A stretch of 33,009 nucleotides of DNA, taken from Pseudorhodobacter aquimaris (GTDB lineage Bacteria; Pseudomonadota; Alphaproteobacteria; Rhodobacterales; Rhodobacteraceae). Location of the stretch: positions 1-33,009 of the forward strand of contig NZ_LGHS01000077.1 of the NCBI RefSeq assembly GCF_001202025.1, given 5' to 3'. Below are positions 10,483 through 19,558 of the stretch, in pieces. The position numbers and the translations under genes are program-made. The first letter of the stretch is position 1; every line of letters starts with the position of its first letter. The notes beneath the pieces are model-generated. The model did not search any database, had not been told where the DNA came from, and was given only the letters and a program-made list of their open reading frames with translations.

Positions 10483-11041
10483 TCACCACGCCACGGCCTT
10501 TTTGCGCCGCAGCACCAACCAGCCCAACACACCCAGCCCCAACAAAGACCCCGCAGGCGGAAGCGGAACCAAAGGAATGCCCGCCCCGATGACACTAATC
10601 CGAAGCGCGCCACTGTATAAATATAAATACGCCTCGTCGGCGTCGTCACCCTGTATCTCTGCAAAATCAATGAGCGCCGCTATTTCATATTCGTCGGAAA
10701 AACCACCCAATGCTTTGGGCGTGAAATAGGCTTTGCCCCCACATTATACACCGATTCCAATGGCATTGCACGGACCCAGATCAAACGAAAACACGTCAGG
10801 CGCGCCCGAATGCAGGCTGATATCTGGCCCGATCGCACCGTGCATGATTTCATCTCGGAGGCGTATCACCGAGGCCGAAAAAGAAATACATCTCAGACGA
10901 AGAGCCAAGGTCAATAAAATGGAAATCAGGGTTCGCCTTATAGAAAGACCAAAACGGCGCGGGTGAAACAACTGCAGCGCCAGCACCTGTTGCAAAGGTC
11001 AGTAAAGCTGATGTTGCCGCAAGAGCAATCTGTTTACGCAT
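10483..11041 (-). pseudogene. Secreted VPLPA-CTERM sorting-domain protein, broken
   Basis: The minus frame from 11041 gives a signal peptide (MRKQIALAATSALLTFATGAGA) and about 40 mature residues, then stops at TGA near 10853. The neighbouring frame carries on (DEIMHGAIGPDISLHSGAPDVFSFDLG ... IGIGV), meets a TAA near 10741, and continues as CGGKAYFTPKALGGFSDEYEIAALIDFAEI to a C-terminal sorting tail: VPLPPAGSLLGLGVLGWLVLRRKK, that is, VPLP motif, hydrophobic helix and basic end, close to the stop at 10483. Repaired, this is about 185 residues. VPLPA-CTERM tails are processed by a dedicated exosortase in Rhodobacteraceae. One frameshift and one stop make it a pseudogene; the mature part matches no family I know. 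Confidence 0.75.
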
Positions 11042-11101
11042 TCAAACACCCCCCTTGTTTCACCGATAAATCGACCGCCCCGTGGGCAACCGCAAGCATG
11101 A

Positions 11102-11890
11102 TTACTCGTTTCCATTCGCTTTGCCAGCGGAAGAGGAATCGCGCAGCGCTGGTTCCGGCGCGCCTTGGCCCATCCCCTCCAGCACACGCAGCGGGCGGCG
11201 CACCACGGCACCAAGCCCACCCCGCGGCGCTACGCGCGCCTGTTTGGAGACCTCTACCATCAGCACCCCGCCCGAAATGAACGGTGAAAACAGCCGCCCG
11301 TTGCGCTCAAAGAACTCGGATGTCCTGCGCCAAAACGGATGCCCCGATGGGGGCGCATAAAGCGCCGAGACGCTGCGCTCGACGGTAAAATCATGGCGTT
11401 TCAACTGTGCCTCCAGCTGCCCCAGCGAATAGGGGCGACCAAAGCCAAAGGGGGTCACGTCCCTCCGCGCCCAAAGGCCCGACCGTGACGGCACCACAAA
11501 CAGCGCCCGCCCGCCGGGGCCCAGCACCCGAGAAGCCTCCTCCAGCACGGCTGAGGGTTGCTCCGATGTCTCCAACCCATGCATCAGGATCAGCTTGTCC
11601 ACGATCCCCGTCGTCAAAGGCCAAGCGGCCTCCTCACATAAAACCGAAACATTTTCCATGCCTGCGGGCCATGGCATAACACCTTGGGGTGCGGGCATCA
11701 TCGCGATCACACGCCGCGCATCCGCCAGATAGGGGCGCATCAAAGGCGCGGCAAAACCAAAGCCCGCCATCGTCTGCCCTTTGGCATGGGGCCACATTCG
11801 CACCACCGTATCGCGAATCGCGCGTTGTGCTACGCGGCCCAATTTGGTCCGGTAATAAAAGTTGCGAAGATCGAGTACATCAAGATGCAT
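11102..11890 (-). CDS. Class I SAM-dependent methyltransferase
   Basis: A 262-residue protein of the Methyltransf_11 type, substrate unknown. The middle shows the usual order: a region where the SAM-binding loop should be (about 40-65, [27 protein letters not shown], a degenerate glycine loop), then [43 protein letters not shown] (about 96-140), the motif IV to post-motif segment that identifies the fold. The last 40 residues are polar and poorly conserved-looking. It is divergent from gloB with 61 bp between starts, an arrangement I associate with Rhodobacteraceae. The weak SAM loop means the assignment rests on the C-terminal half. Confidence 0.75.
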   Translation of the reverse strand: MHLDVLDLRNFYYRTKLGRVAQRAIRDTVVRMWPHAKGQTMAGFGFAAPLMRPYLADARRVIAMMPAPQGVMPWPAGMENVSVLCEEAAWPLTTGIVDKLILMHGLETSEQPSAVLEEASRVLGPGGRALFVVPSRSGLWARRDVTPFGFGRPYSLGQLEAQLKRHDFTVERSVSALYAPPSGHPFWRRTSEFFERNGRLFSPFISGGVLMVEVSKQARVAPRGGLGAVVRRPLRVLEGMGQGAPEPALRDSSSAGKANGNE

Positions 11891-11951
11891 TGCACAAAGA
11901 GCCTTTTTCGGGCGAAGTTGTGGTACAATACCCTAAGAGAGGCAAAAGACC

Positions 11952-12725
11952 ATGGCACTTGAACTTATCACCATCCCCTGTCTGTCCAACAATTACGCCT
12001 TTCTGGTCCACGACCCCGTCACCAAGGACACCGCCCTGATAGATGTGCCCGAGGCCGCTCCCATTCTTGAGGCACTGGCAGCGCGCGGCTGGACCCTGAC
12101 GGATGTGCTGCTGACGCACCATCATTGGGACCATATTGACGGGTTGCCCGATCTTTTGGCAGGGCTGCCCGCAAAGCCGCGCGTCTGGGGGGCTGCGGCG
12201 GATGCGCACCGCCTGCCGCCGCTGGACCATACCCTGACCGACACCGACACCCCGCAAATTTGCGGTGAAGCGGTCGAGATCCTCGATATGCCCGGCCATA
12301 CCGTCGGCCATATCGCCTTTTATTTTCCCGCCTCGGGGATGCTCTTTTCCGGCGACAGCCTGATGGTCATGGGCTGTGGCCGCCTGTTTGAGGGGACGCC
12401 TGCACAGATGTGGAACAGCCTGTGCAAAACCGCCAGCCTGCCGGATGAAACCCTGCTTTTGTCAGGTCATGAATACACTGCCGACAACATCGCCTTCGCG
12501 CTTTCCCTTGAACCTGACAATCCGCACCTTATCTCATTAGCAAGCCGGGTGGCCGATCTGCGCGCAGCAGGCACCCCGACGGTTCCGACAACATTGGCGC
12601 AAGAACGCAAGACCAACCCGTTCCTCCGCGCCCCTGACCCATCACTGAAGGCAGCACTTGGCATGGCCACGGCACCTGACGTCGATGCTTTCACTGAAAT
12701 CCGGGCAAGGAAGGATGCATTCTGA
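11952..12725 (+). CDS. gloB: Hydroxyacylglutathione hydrolase (glyoxalase II)
   Basis: A 257-residue enzyme that hydrolyses S-D-lactoylglutathione to D-lactate and glutathione in methylglyoxal detoxification. It has a metallo-beta-lactamase fold with THHHWDH at 55-61, GHTVGHIAF, the Asp-containing SGDSLMVMGCGRLFEGT and SGHEYT for the binuclear metal site, and the C-terminal ERKTNPFLR typical of glyoxalase II. Translation starts at ATG 11952 after AGAGAGGCAAAAG. A TACAAT about 23 bp upstream could be a -10 box. It is complete. Confidence 0.95.
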   Translation: MALELITIPCLSNNYAFLVHDPVTKDTALIDVPEAAPILEALAARGWTLTDVLLTHHHWDHIDGLPDLLAGLPAKPRVWGAAADAHRLPPLDHTLTDTDTPQICGEAVEILDMPGHTVGHIAFYFPASGMLFSGDSLMVMGCGRLFEGTPAQMWNSLCKTASLPDETLLLSGHEYTADNIAFALSLEPDNPHLISLASRVADLRAAGTPTVPTTLAQERKTNPFLRAPDPSLKAALGMATAPDVDAFTEIRARKDAF

Positions 12726-12891
12726 CCCAGCCCCCTTATCCCATCACTTTTTCCGGTTTCTGCGTCACAAATCACGATTAATCATAAATAACACTTGAAG
12801 CCGCCGAAATAAAACCGAACCTTAAGACTATGAGGCCATGGTCAACGGGCAACCGCCCCTTCGACCCGCAGAACACGAGGAGCACTATACC

Positions 12892-15207
12892 GTGCCATCA
12901 TTTTCTACAACGCTTGAACAGGCAATCCACGGCGCGCTGGCCCTTGCCAATGCACGACGCCACGAACTCGCCACGCTGGAACATTTGCTTCTGGCCCTGA
13001 TCGATGAGCCGGACGCCGTTCGGGTCATGAAGGCATGCTCGGTCGATACTGATGAGCTGCGCAAAACCCTGAACGATTTCATCGAGGATGATCTGTCCAC
13101 CCTGATCACCGATGTCGATGGTTCCGAGGCAGTACCAACAGCCGCCTTCCAGCGCGTGATCCAGCGCGCGGCGATCCATGTGCAATCCTCGGGCCGCAAT
13201 GAGGTGACGGGCGCCAATGTACTGGTCGCCATCTTTGCCGAACGCGAATCCAACGCGGCCTATTTCCTGCAAGAGCAGGATATGACCCGCTATGATGCGG
13301 TGAACTATATCGCCCATGGTGTCGCCAAAGACCCCGCCTTTGGTGAGGCGCGCCCCGTCACAGGTGCCGAAGACCACGAAACCCCCAAGGGCGAAGCCGG
13401 TGAGGCCAAGGATTCCGCGATCTCCAAATATTGTGTGGATCTGAACGTCAAGGCGATCAACGGCGATGTCGACCCCCTGATCGGGCGTGAGGCAGAGGTA
13501 GAGCGGTGCATCCAGGTTCTCTGCCGTCGCCGCAAGAACAACCCGCTGTTGGTGGGTGATCCCGGTGTGGGCAAAACCGCGATCGCGGAAGGTCTGGCCT
13601 GGAAGATCATCAACGGCCAGACGCCCGATATTCTGGCCAAAACCACCATTTATAGCCTTGATATGGGTGCCCTTCTGGCCGGAACCCGCTATCGCGGTGA
13701 TTTTGAGGAACGCCTGAAAGCTGTGGTGAAGGAGATGGAAGAGCATCCCGACGCGGTGCTGTTCATCGACGAAATCCACACCATCATTGGTGCCGGTGCC
13801 ACTTCGGGCGGGGCAATGGATGCCTCCAACCTGCTCAAACCCGCGCTTCAGGGTGGCAAGCTGCGCACCATGGGCTCCACCACCTATAAGGAGTTCCGCC
13901 AGCATTTCGAAAAAGACCGCGCCCTTGCACGCCGGTTCCAGAAGATCGATGTGAATGAGCCTTCTGTGCCGGATACGATCAAGATCCTGACCGGCCTGAA
14001 GCCGCATTTTGAGGAACACCACGATCTGCGCTATACCGCCGATGCGATTAAAACGGCTGTGGAACTGGCCGCACGCTACATCAATGACCGCAAGCTGCCC
14101 GACAGCGCGATTGATGTCATTGATGAGGCCGGTGCCGCACAGCACCTCGTCGCGGAGTCCAAGCGCCGTAAAACCATCGGTGTCAAAGAGATTGAGGCTG
14201 TGGTTGCAAAAATCGCGCGAATTCCGGCAAAGAGCGTCTCCAAGGATGATGCAGAAGTGCTGCGTGATCTGGAAAAAACGCTCAAGCGGGTGGTCTTCGG
14301 GCAGGACAAGGCGATTGAAGCACTGTCCTCGGCGATCAAACTGGCACGGGCGGGGCTGCGCGAGCCTGAGAAACCGATCGGCAACTACCTCTTTGCCGGG
14401 CCAACAGGTGTCGGCAAAACCGAAGTGGCCAACCAGCTCGCCAACACCTTGGGGGTGGAGCTGTTGCGGTTTGACATGTCGGAATACATGGAAAAACACG
14501 CCGTATCGCGTCTGATCGGGGCCCCTCCGGGCTATGTCGGATTTGATCAGGGTGGCATGTTGACCGATGGCGTAGATCAGCATCCGCATTGCGTCTTGCT
14601 GCTGGACGAAATGGAAAAGGCGCATCCCGACGTCTATAACATCTTGTTGCAGGTCATGGATCACGGCAAGCTGACCGACCACAACGGCCGGACAGTGGAT
14701 TTCCGCAATGTTATCCTGATCATGACATCCAACGCCGGTGCGCAGGAAATGTCCAAATCCGCAATTGGCTTTGGTCGTGACCGGCGGACGGGTGAAGATA
14801 CTGCGGCGATCGAACGGACATTCACGCCCGAATTCCGCAACCGCCTTGACGCCGTGATCAGCTTTGCCCCCTTGGGCCGCGATATCATCCGCCAGGTTGT
14901 GGAGAAATTCGTATTGCAGCTTGAGGCACAGCTGCTGGATCGCAACGTCCATATCGAGTTGACCGAAGAGGCCGCGGACTGGCTCGGCGAAAAGGGCTAT
15001 GATGATAAAATGGGGGCACGTCCACTTGGCCGTGTCATTCAGGAAAGCATCAAGAAACCACTGGCCGAAGAACTTTTGTTCGGCAAGCTGATTAAAGGTG
15101 GTGTTGTCAAAGTCGGCGTGAAAGATGGCGCGATCGACCTGACCTTTGAAGAGCCGGGCAAAGCCCGCATCACGGGGCGCAAAACCCGCTTGTTAACGGC
15201 AGAATAA
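12892..15207 (+). CDS. clpA: ATP-dependent Clp protease ATP-binding subunit ClpA
   Basis: A 771-residue AAA+ unfoldase that feeds substrates to ClpP. I chose GTG 12892 (protein MPSFSTTLEQAIHGALALANARRHE) because GAGGAG lies 10 bp before it and the family N-domain starts here; an in-frame ATG at 12838 would add 18 unlikely residues. The Clp N-domain covers about 1-145, D1 has Walker A GDPGVGKT (222-229) and Walker B VLFIDE (289-294), and D2 has GPTGVGKT (503-510) and LLLDE (569-573). The ClpP-docking IGF loop is at 625-627. There is no ClpB-like middle domain. No clpS lies next to it. Confidence 0.96.
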   Translation: MPSFSTTLEQAIHGALALANARRHELATLEHLLLALIDEPDAVRVMKACSVDTDELRKTLNDFIEDDLSTLITDVDGSEAVPTAAFQRVIQRAAIHVQSSGRNEVTGANVLVAIFAERESNAAYFLQEQDMTRYDAVNYIAHGVAKDPAFGEARPVTGAEDHETPKGEAGEAKDSAISKYCVDLNVKAINGDVDPLIGREAEVERCIQVLCRRRKNNPLLVGDPGVGKTAIAEGLAWKIINGQTPDILAKTTIYSLDMGALLAGTRYRGDFEERLKAVVKEMEEHPDAVLFIDEIHTIIGAGATSGGAMDASNLLKPALQGGKLRTMGSTTYKEFRQHFEKDRALARRFQKIDVNEPSVPDTIKILTGLKPHFEEHHDLRYTADAIKTAVELAARYINDRKLPDSAIDVIDEAGAAQHLVAESKRRKTIGVKEIEAVVAKIARIPAKSVSKDDAEVLRDLEKTLKRVVFGQDKAIEALSSAIKLARAGLREPEKPIGNYLFAGPTGVGKTEVANQLANTLGVELLRFDMSEYMEKHAVSRLIGAPPGYVGFDQGGMLTDGVDQHPHCVLLLDEMEKAHPDVYNILLQVMDHGKLTDHNGRTVDFRNVILIMTSNAGAQEMSKSAIGFGRDRRTGEDTAAIERTFTPEFRNRLDAVISFAPLGRDIIRQVVEKFVLQLEAQLLDRNVHIELTEEAADWLGEKGYDDKMGARPLGRVIQESIKKPLAEELLFGKLIKGGVVKVGVKDGAIDLTFEEPGKARITGRKTRLLTAE

Positions 15208-15223
15208 TCAAAACACTATTGCC

Positions 15224-15254
15224 ATATGGCCCCTGCCAATAGCGGGGGCCATAT
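15224..15254 (+). terminator. Rho-independent terminator of clpA
   Basis: A 10-bp perfect stem, ATATGGCCCC (15224-15233) and GGGGCCATAT (15245-15254), with an 11-base loop, followed by TCTTT. It lies 17 bp after the clpA stop. Confidence 0.8.
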
Positions 15255-15899
15255 TCTTTGGCGCGGCTTGTAATCAACTTGCTCACCAGCATAAGGCCGT
15301 CGCCCATGCGTGCAACATGAAGCACGTCATCATCAAAGCCCGGACGAACAACCGCACGCCTGCTCCTAATGAATTATTGGGAATGGCCAGATCGTCGGCA
15401 GACAACCGTAAATGGACGCAAAGGCACTTTTGGTTGCCTTCATATCCCGAAGAACTGGCAAATCGAGGTATAGAAACACAGACAATATCTGCGGAGCCCA
15501 CCGGCTTATGAAGGGTTTCAAGTCGATTATTGCGGAGGTCTCGGCGTGATCAGGTGTCGCGGCAAAAACCCCAACTCATGCCGACCACGGATATCCGAGC
15601 AAAGCACAGCGCTCCGCCAGACGGCAGCTTTTGCTGAAATTTTCTAGTGGCCAACCGGCCTGGATTGGCGTCTTCCGGACTTCAGCGCCATCTGCCGTCA
15701 ACAGAAAACACCCGCGGGCAACATCGTATATCACCAATATCGCTGTCGCCAAAACGTGAAGAATTGAATATTTGAAGCTACTTAAAAAAGTGGCCTGTTG
15801 GACGACCGTACAGGCATCACTGAGGGAAACAGTTCCGACGCCGCCTACAGGCACTACTTCATGCCATATAATTGTCCGTACATCCGACAAGCAGCCAAC
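15255..15899. other. Long stretch without a convincing gene
   Basis: About 645 bp between the clpA terminator and the OmpA-like gene. Short frames exist on both strands (for example plus 15317-15511 and minus 15576-15890). None has a family pattern I know or a good ribosome site. The minus frame 15576-15890 (104 codons, TTG start) begins 10 bp after the OmpA-like stop and has one hydrophobic stretch, so a small downstream gene of that operon is possible but unsupported. The region may be decayed sequence. Confidence 0.4.
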
Positions 15900-17669
15900 C
15901 TAGCGTTCGGTCAATTTCAACTCAATCCGCCGATTTTGCGCGCGGGCTGCTTCCGAGTCGCCTTGCGCAACGGGCTGCCACTCCCCGAATCCGGTCGCCG
16001 CCATTCTGCCCGGTGGAAAGCCAAGATCATTTTGCATAAAACGTACCACCGAAAGCGCGCGGGCCTGGCTCAACTCCCAGTTATCCGCAAACTCACCCAG
16101 CCCAGAAAGCGGCACATCATCCGTATGCCCGTCCACACGGATGACCCAGTCAATACCCGCCGGGATCTGGTCCGAGATCTCACGCAGGATGGCCACTACC
16201 CCGGCAATTTGCTGGCGCCCCTCGGCTGCCAGATCCGCTGATCCCTGCTCAAACAACACTTCGGAAGAAAATACAAACCTGTCCCCTACAATACGCACCC
16301 CATCGCGGCCGGCCAGAACCTCGCGCATTTGACCAAAGAACTCCGAACGAAAACTCTCCAACTTTTTGGTTTCCGCCTCCAGCCGGATGCGCTCTGCCTC
16401 TTCCAATTCAGCGCGTTTTTTCTGTTCTTCGGCAACGCGGGCCAACGCCGTGTTCAACTGCGCCCCCATTTCATCCAGCCGAATATCCGCCGCCTCACCC
16501 CGCGCAGAAGACGCATCCAGCAAGCCCTGAAGATTTGCCAGTTGGCTCCGCAGATCTGCGATCTGTTCGTTCAAAAGCGCCATGCGCCGTGCGTTTTCGG
16601 CCGATTTTTCCTGCTCTTGCGTCAAGGCGGCCTGCGCTGTGGCAAGCAAGCTCTCTTTTTCGGTCAATGCGCCCGCCGCCGTCGTCTGCGCAGCGGCCAG
16701 CAAGGTCAGGGTTTCCTCTGCGCGTTTGCGCTGTTCTTCCAGTGCCAATGTCATCGCGGTCAGTTCCGTTTCCGACGCGGCAAGACGCGCGCGCAGCCCC
16801 TCGGCGGCGGCAATATCGGCAAGGCGGGCTGTTTCTTCCTCGCTCAACTCGGTTTGCACATCGGCAAGACGGACACGCAAAGCCTCGGCGGCGGCCCGTT
16901 CCGCAAGCAAGGCGCGCTCGGCCTCTGTCAGTTCTTCCTCCAGCCCCGAAATTTGCGCCGTGGCCGTCGAAAGACCTGCGGCCTGCGCCTCAGCCTGTGT
17001 TAACCGGGCCAGTGCATCGGCAAGCGTTGCCTCCCCCGCTGTCAGCTTTGATCGCAAATCGGCGACCAAGGCGTCCAGCGCGTCACTGCGCGCGGCGGCA
17101 AGCCGTGCCGCCTCTGCTTGGGCATCCACCTCATCGCGCGCTTTTGCAATGGCCAGATTCAAGGCTTCCTGCTCGGTCAACAGGCGGGTTTGCGCAGCCT
17201 CAAGATCACTGACGGTCGCGGCCAGATCATCCGCCCGCCCCAAGGCCGCGTCACGATCGGCCAAGAGGCTGGCGACCTGGGATTCGAAACTGGCAATCCG
17301 CGCGCTCGCAACCTCCAGATCGTTTTCCCGCGCCGAAAGCTGTCCCGACAGCGTTGCAATCAGTGCCGCCTGTGCCGTACCTTCGGCCTGCGCCTCTGAC
17401 AGGGTTGCGCGCAAACGCCCGACGTCTTGTTCAAGATCCTCGGCCCGTCCCCGCGCAAGCCCCAGCGCATCGGTCAGCCCGGCAACCTGCGCGGCCAGGC
17501 TGTCCAGCTCATGGTCCTGACTGTCGATGGTTTCGCGCAACACCGATTGCACAATCATGAAAATCGACAGCACGAACATCAAAACCAGAAGCAGCGCCGT
17601 CATCGCATCGACAAAGCCCGGCCAGATCGCGCCGTTCATCCGCTGCGATGACCTCCGGCTCAGCGCCAT
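15900..17669 (-). CDS. MotB/OmpA-type peptidoglycan-binding protein with long coiled coil
   Basis: A 589-residue inner-membrane protein. Residues 19-43 form one membrane helix that begins with an Asp (D21 in FVDAMTALLLVLMF), the position of the proton-carrying Asp in MotB/ZorB/TolR proteins. Residues about 45-450 are a nearly unbroken Ala/Glu/Leu-rich coiled coil. Residues about 465-589 are an OmpA peptidoglycan-binding domain (VDGHTDDVPLSG at 512-523, FADNWELSQARALSVVRFM, GFGEWQPVA, QNRRIELKL). The gene starts 3 bp after the stop of the ExbB/MotA-like gene, so the two are translationally coupled and surely form one channel complex. Similar pairs are known from Rhodobacteraceae, often annotated only as a peptidoglycan-binding protein; the cell function is unclear. 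Confidence 0.85.
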   Translation of the reverse strand: MALSRRSSQRMNGAIWPGFVDAMTALLLVLMFVLSIFMIVQSVLRETIDSQDHELDSLAAQVAGLTDALGLARGRAEDLEQDVGRLRATLSEAQAEGTAQAALIATLSGQLSARENDLEVASARIASFESQVASLLADRDAALGRADDLAATVSDLEAAQTRLLTEQEALNLAIAKARDEVDAQAEAARLAAARSDALDALVADLRSKLTAGEATLADALARLTQAEAQAAGLSTATAQISGLEEELTEAERALLAERAAAEALRVRLADVQTELSEEETARLADIAAAEGLRARLAASETELTAMTLALEEQRKRAEETLTLLAAAQTTAAGALTEKESLLATAQAALTQEQEKSAENARRMALLNEQIADLRSQLANLQGLLDASSARGEAADIRLDEMGAQLNTALARVAEEQKKRAELEEAERIRLEAETKKLESFRSEFFGQMREVLAGRDGVRIVGDRFVFSSEVLFEQGSADLAAEGRQQIAGVVAILREISDQIPAGIDWVIRVDGHTDDVPLSGLGEFADNWELSQARALSVVRFMQNDLGFPPGRMAATGFGEWQPVAQGDSEAARAQNRRIELKLTER

Positions 17670-17672
17670 GGC

Positions 17673-18872
17673 CTAGCCCCGCCCCGCAGGATTGCGCGAG
17701 AGCTGCCGCACCGCATTGGTCAGACCGGCAATATCCGCCCGCAGATCGGACATGCTTTCCTGACGTCCCGCCGCGATCTCTTCCAATATCCGCAAAAGCT
17801 GCACATCAATTGACCGCAGCCGCATCCGGTTTTCCGCATCCGGCCCCTCTTCGTTCGATTTGGCAAGCACGGTGGCATAGCTGTCCTGCCCATCGGCAAT
17901 CCGCGTCAAAAGTGCGCTTTGCGTGGCGGCAATCTGGGCCAGCGTATCCTGCGCCTCGGCGCCCCTTTGCACCTTGGCCGACAGATCCTGGACCGCAGCC
18001 GACAGGTTTCCAAGCTGTTCATCCGCCAAACCGCGCGAAACATCTGCCTGCACAAACACATCCTGAAGCTGGCCTAACTGGCGCGCCATCTGGTCCATGA
18101 CGCCCCCGAGACCGACCTCAGCCTCCGTGGCCTCCCCCGAAGAGAACCCCAGCCGCGTGATGGTCGACAGCCATTCCTCAAGCTCGCGGTAAAAACGGTT
18201 TTGCCCGTGGCTGGCGAACAGCTCCAACAGGCCCACAACCAGCGATCCGGCAAGCCCCAAAAGCGATGAGGAAAACGCCGTGCCCATACCGCCAAGCTGC
18301 GCCTCAAGGCCGCCCATCAGCTTGTCAAACACCTGCATCCCCGTCTCGCCCTCTTGCGGGGCGAGGTTGCGGATGGTCTCAACCACGGCGGGAACGGTGG
18401 TGGCCAGCCCGTAGAAGGTTCCCAAAAGGCCTAGGAAGATCAACAGGTTGACCAAATACCGCGTTATATCGCGCGCCTCATCAATGCGCGTCGCCACACT
18501 ATCAAGGATAGAGCGCGAGGAAGAGGCAGAGATCTGCATCCGCGCACCCCGACCGCGCAGCAAGGCCGCCAATGGTGCCAATAGGCGCGGCACATGCACC
18601 CTATCGCGCTGTGAGTCGCGACCGGCAGACCCAAGGATCCAGCGCACCGACTGCATCAGCTGGAACACCTGCCAGAAACAGGCAAAAACCCCAAAGACAA
18701 AGACCAGCCCGATAAAGCCGTTCAACCAGACATTGGCCAGAAACACGCCCGACAGCTGCCCCCACGCCACAAAGGCCCCGGCCGAGACAAGGGCAATCAC
18801 AATCAGCATCAGAACAATCTGACGGATCGGATGGGTGAATGACAGTTCTGCCTCGGTTACGGTCTTGTCCAT
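17673..18872 (-). CDS. MotA/TolQ/ExbB proton-channel family protein
   Basis: A 399-residue inner-membrane protein. Membrane helices are at about 17-37, 48-70, 138-160 and 200-222. The MotA/ExbB signature segments are LLGTFYGL (149-156) and GGMGTAFSSSLLGLAGSL (194-211). After about 250 comes a cytoplasmic tail of predicted helices (QLGQLQDVF, LGNLSAAVQDLSAKVQRGAEAQDTLAQIAATQ and on to the C-terminus). It is followed directly by the OmpA/MotB-like partner, and the pair should form a proton-driven stator-like complex. The helical tail recalls ZorA of Zorya, but no zorC, zorD or zorE is near. It is 68 bp downstream of the gamma-glutamylcyclotransferase gene. Confidence 0.87.
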   Translation of the reverse strand: MDKTVTEAELSFTHPIRQIVLMLIVIALVSAGAFVAWGQLSGVFLANVWLNGFIGLVFVFGVFACFWQVFQLMQSVRWILGSAGRDSQRDRVHVPRLLAPLAALLRGRGARMQISASSSRSILDSVATRIDEARDITRYLVNLLIFLGLLGTFYGLATTVPAVVETIRNLAPQEGETGMQVFDKLMGGLEAQLGGMGTAFSSSLLGLAGSLVVGLLELFASHGQNRFYRELEEWLSTITRLGFSSGEATEAEVGLGGVMDQMARQLGQLQDVFVQADVSRGLADEQLGNLSAAVQDLSAKVQRGAEAQDTLAQIAATQSALLTRIADGQDSYATVLAKSNEEGPDAENRMRLRSIDVQLLRILEEIAAGRQESMSDLRADIAGLTNAVRQLSRNPAGRG

Positions 18873-18940
18873 TCGGCGCGCATGACCTTTTTTGGGTTAA
18901 TAATGACCAGCTTAGGCTGCTGTGCGCGCTATGCCAACCA

Positions 18941-19489
18941 TCATTTATGACCCGCGTCCCGCAAAGCCTGAACGCGGGTAAAAAGCCACTGCATATCCGG
19001 ATCGGCAATGCCCAGTTCCACCAGATGAGAGGCGGTATTGAACAGATAGTCACAATTCGGGCCACGCCCACCCGCTGCGGTGGCGATAATGTCCGCCTGC
19101 TCTTCCAAGGACAGGCCGCCGCAATATTGGTTGGTGTCGGGGTTGATCACATAGCACAGCGCCGTAACCTCACGCCCGCAATCCAATGTCAGGGGCAGCC
19201 ATTCCTCCAGATAGGCCCCCGAGATCAATTCGCGTTCGCGCAAAGCGGCAAGGGTTTCAGGCTCTGCCCCGTCCGTCACGCGAAAGCCAACCCCGGTACA
19301 ACATGCCGCCGCTGCTCGGTCCAGCGCCAGCACAAGCCCGGGCGCGGCCTCGGTTCCGCGGTAATGGATGGAACGCATGCAAAAGCTGCGATGCCATCCC
19401 GACAACCGCGCCACGCGCTGCTCTGCCACCGGAAATTCGGGGTTCCAGATCAGCGATCCATAGCCAAAGATCCAAAGTGGTTTGTGCAT
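18941..19489 (-). CDS. Gamma-glutamylcyclotransferase (ChaC family)
   Basis: A 182-residue enzyme of the ChaC/GGCT fold, expected to cleave glutathione to 5-oxoproline and Cys-Gly in the cytoplasm. The family hallmark FGYGSLIWNPEF is at 8-19, the Glu-rich RERELISGAY (84-93) holds the general base, and the late segment SHLVELGIADPDMQWLF is typical. Its length fits the family. It is divergent from the DUF2125 gene (69 bp between starts) and precedes the ExbB/OmpA pair, possibly in one transcript. Confidence 0.92.
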   Translation of the reverse strand: MHKPLWIFGYGSLIWNPEFPVAEQRVARLSGWHRSFCMRSIHYRGTEAAPGLVLALDRAAAACCTGVGFRVTDGAEPETLAALRERELISGAYLEEWLPLTLDCGREVTALCYVINPDTNQYCGGLSLEEQADIIATAAGGRGPNCDYLFNTASHLVELGIADPDMQWLFTRVQALRDAGHK

Positions 19490-19558
19490 CGACGTGGCCT
19501 CTTTTCATTTCGCCCTATAAATCGCAAAACGGTCGAAATTAAAAGAGGGGCGGCGGCA

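Noticed and set aside
11890-11929. A TTGCAC/TACAAT promoter for gloB
   Set aside because: The spacer would be 28 bp, too long; only the TACAAT is kept as a possible -10 box.
12898-14952. A 684-codon open frame on the minus strand opposite clpA
   Set aside because: It is the mirror of a clear clpA gene with all AAA+ motifs, and its residues (Cys/His/Gln-rich, no family pattern) are typical of an antisense shadow in GC-rich DNA.
15283-15511. Small genes on either strand after the clpA terminator
   Set aside because: The two frames overlap each other, have no ribosome site and resemble nothing known.
15900-18872. A complete Zorya defence system
   Set aside because: Only ZorA/ZorB-like genes are present; no zorC, zorD or zorE, and the long coiled coil sits in the OmpA partner. 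Neighbours are housekeeping genes.
18839-19558. Upstream extension of the DUF2125 open frame by 240 codons
   Set aside because: It overlaps the gamma-glutamylcyclotransferase gene on the other strand and lacks protein-like pattern; ATG 19559 has a ribosome site and a clean signal/anchor.
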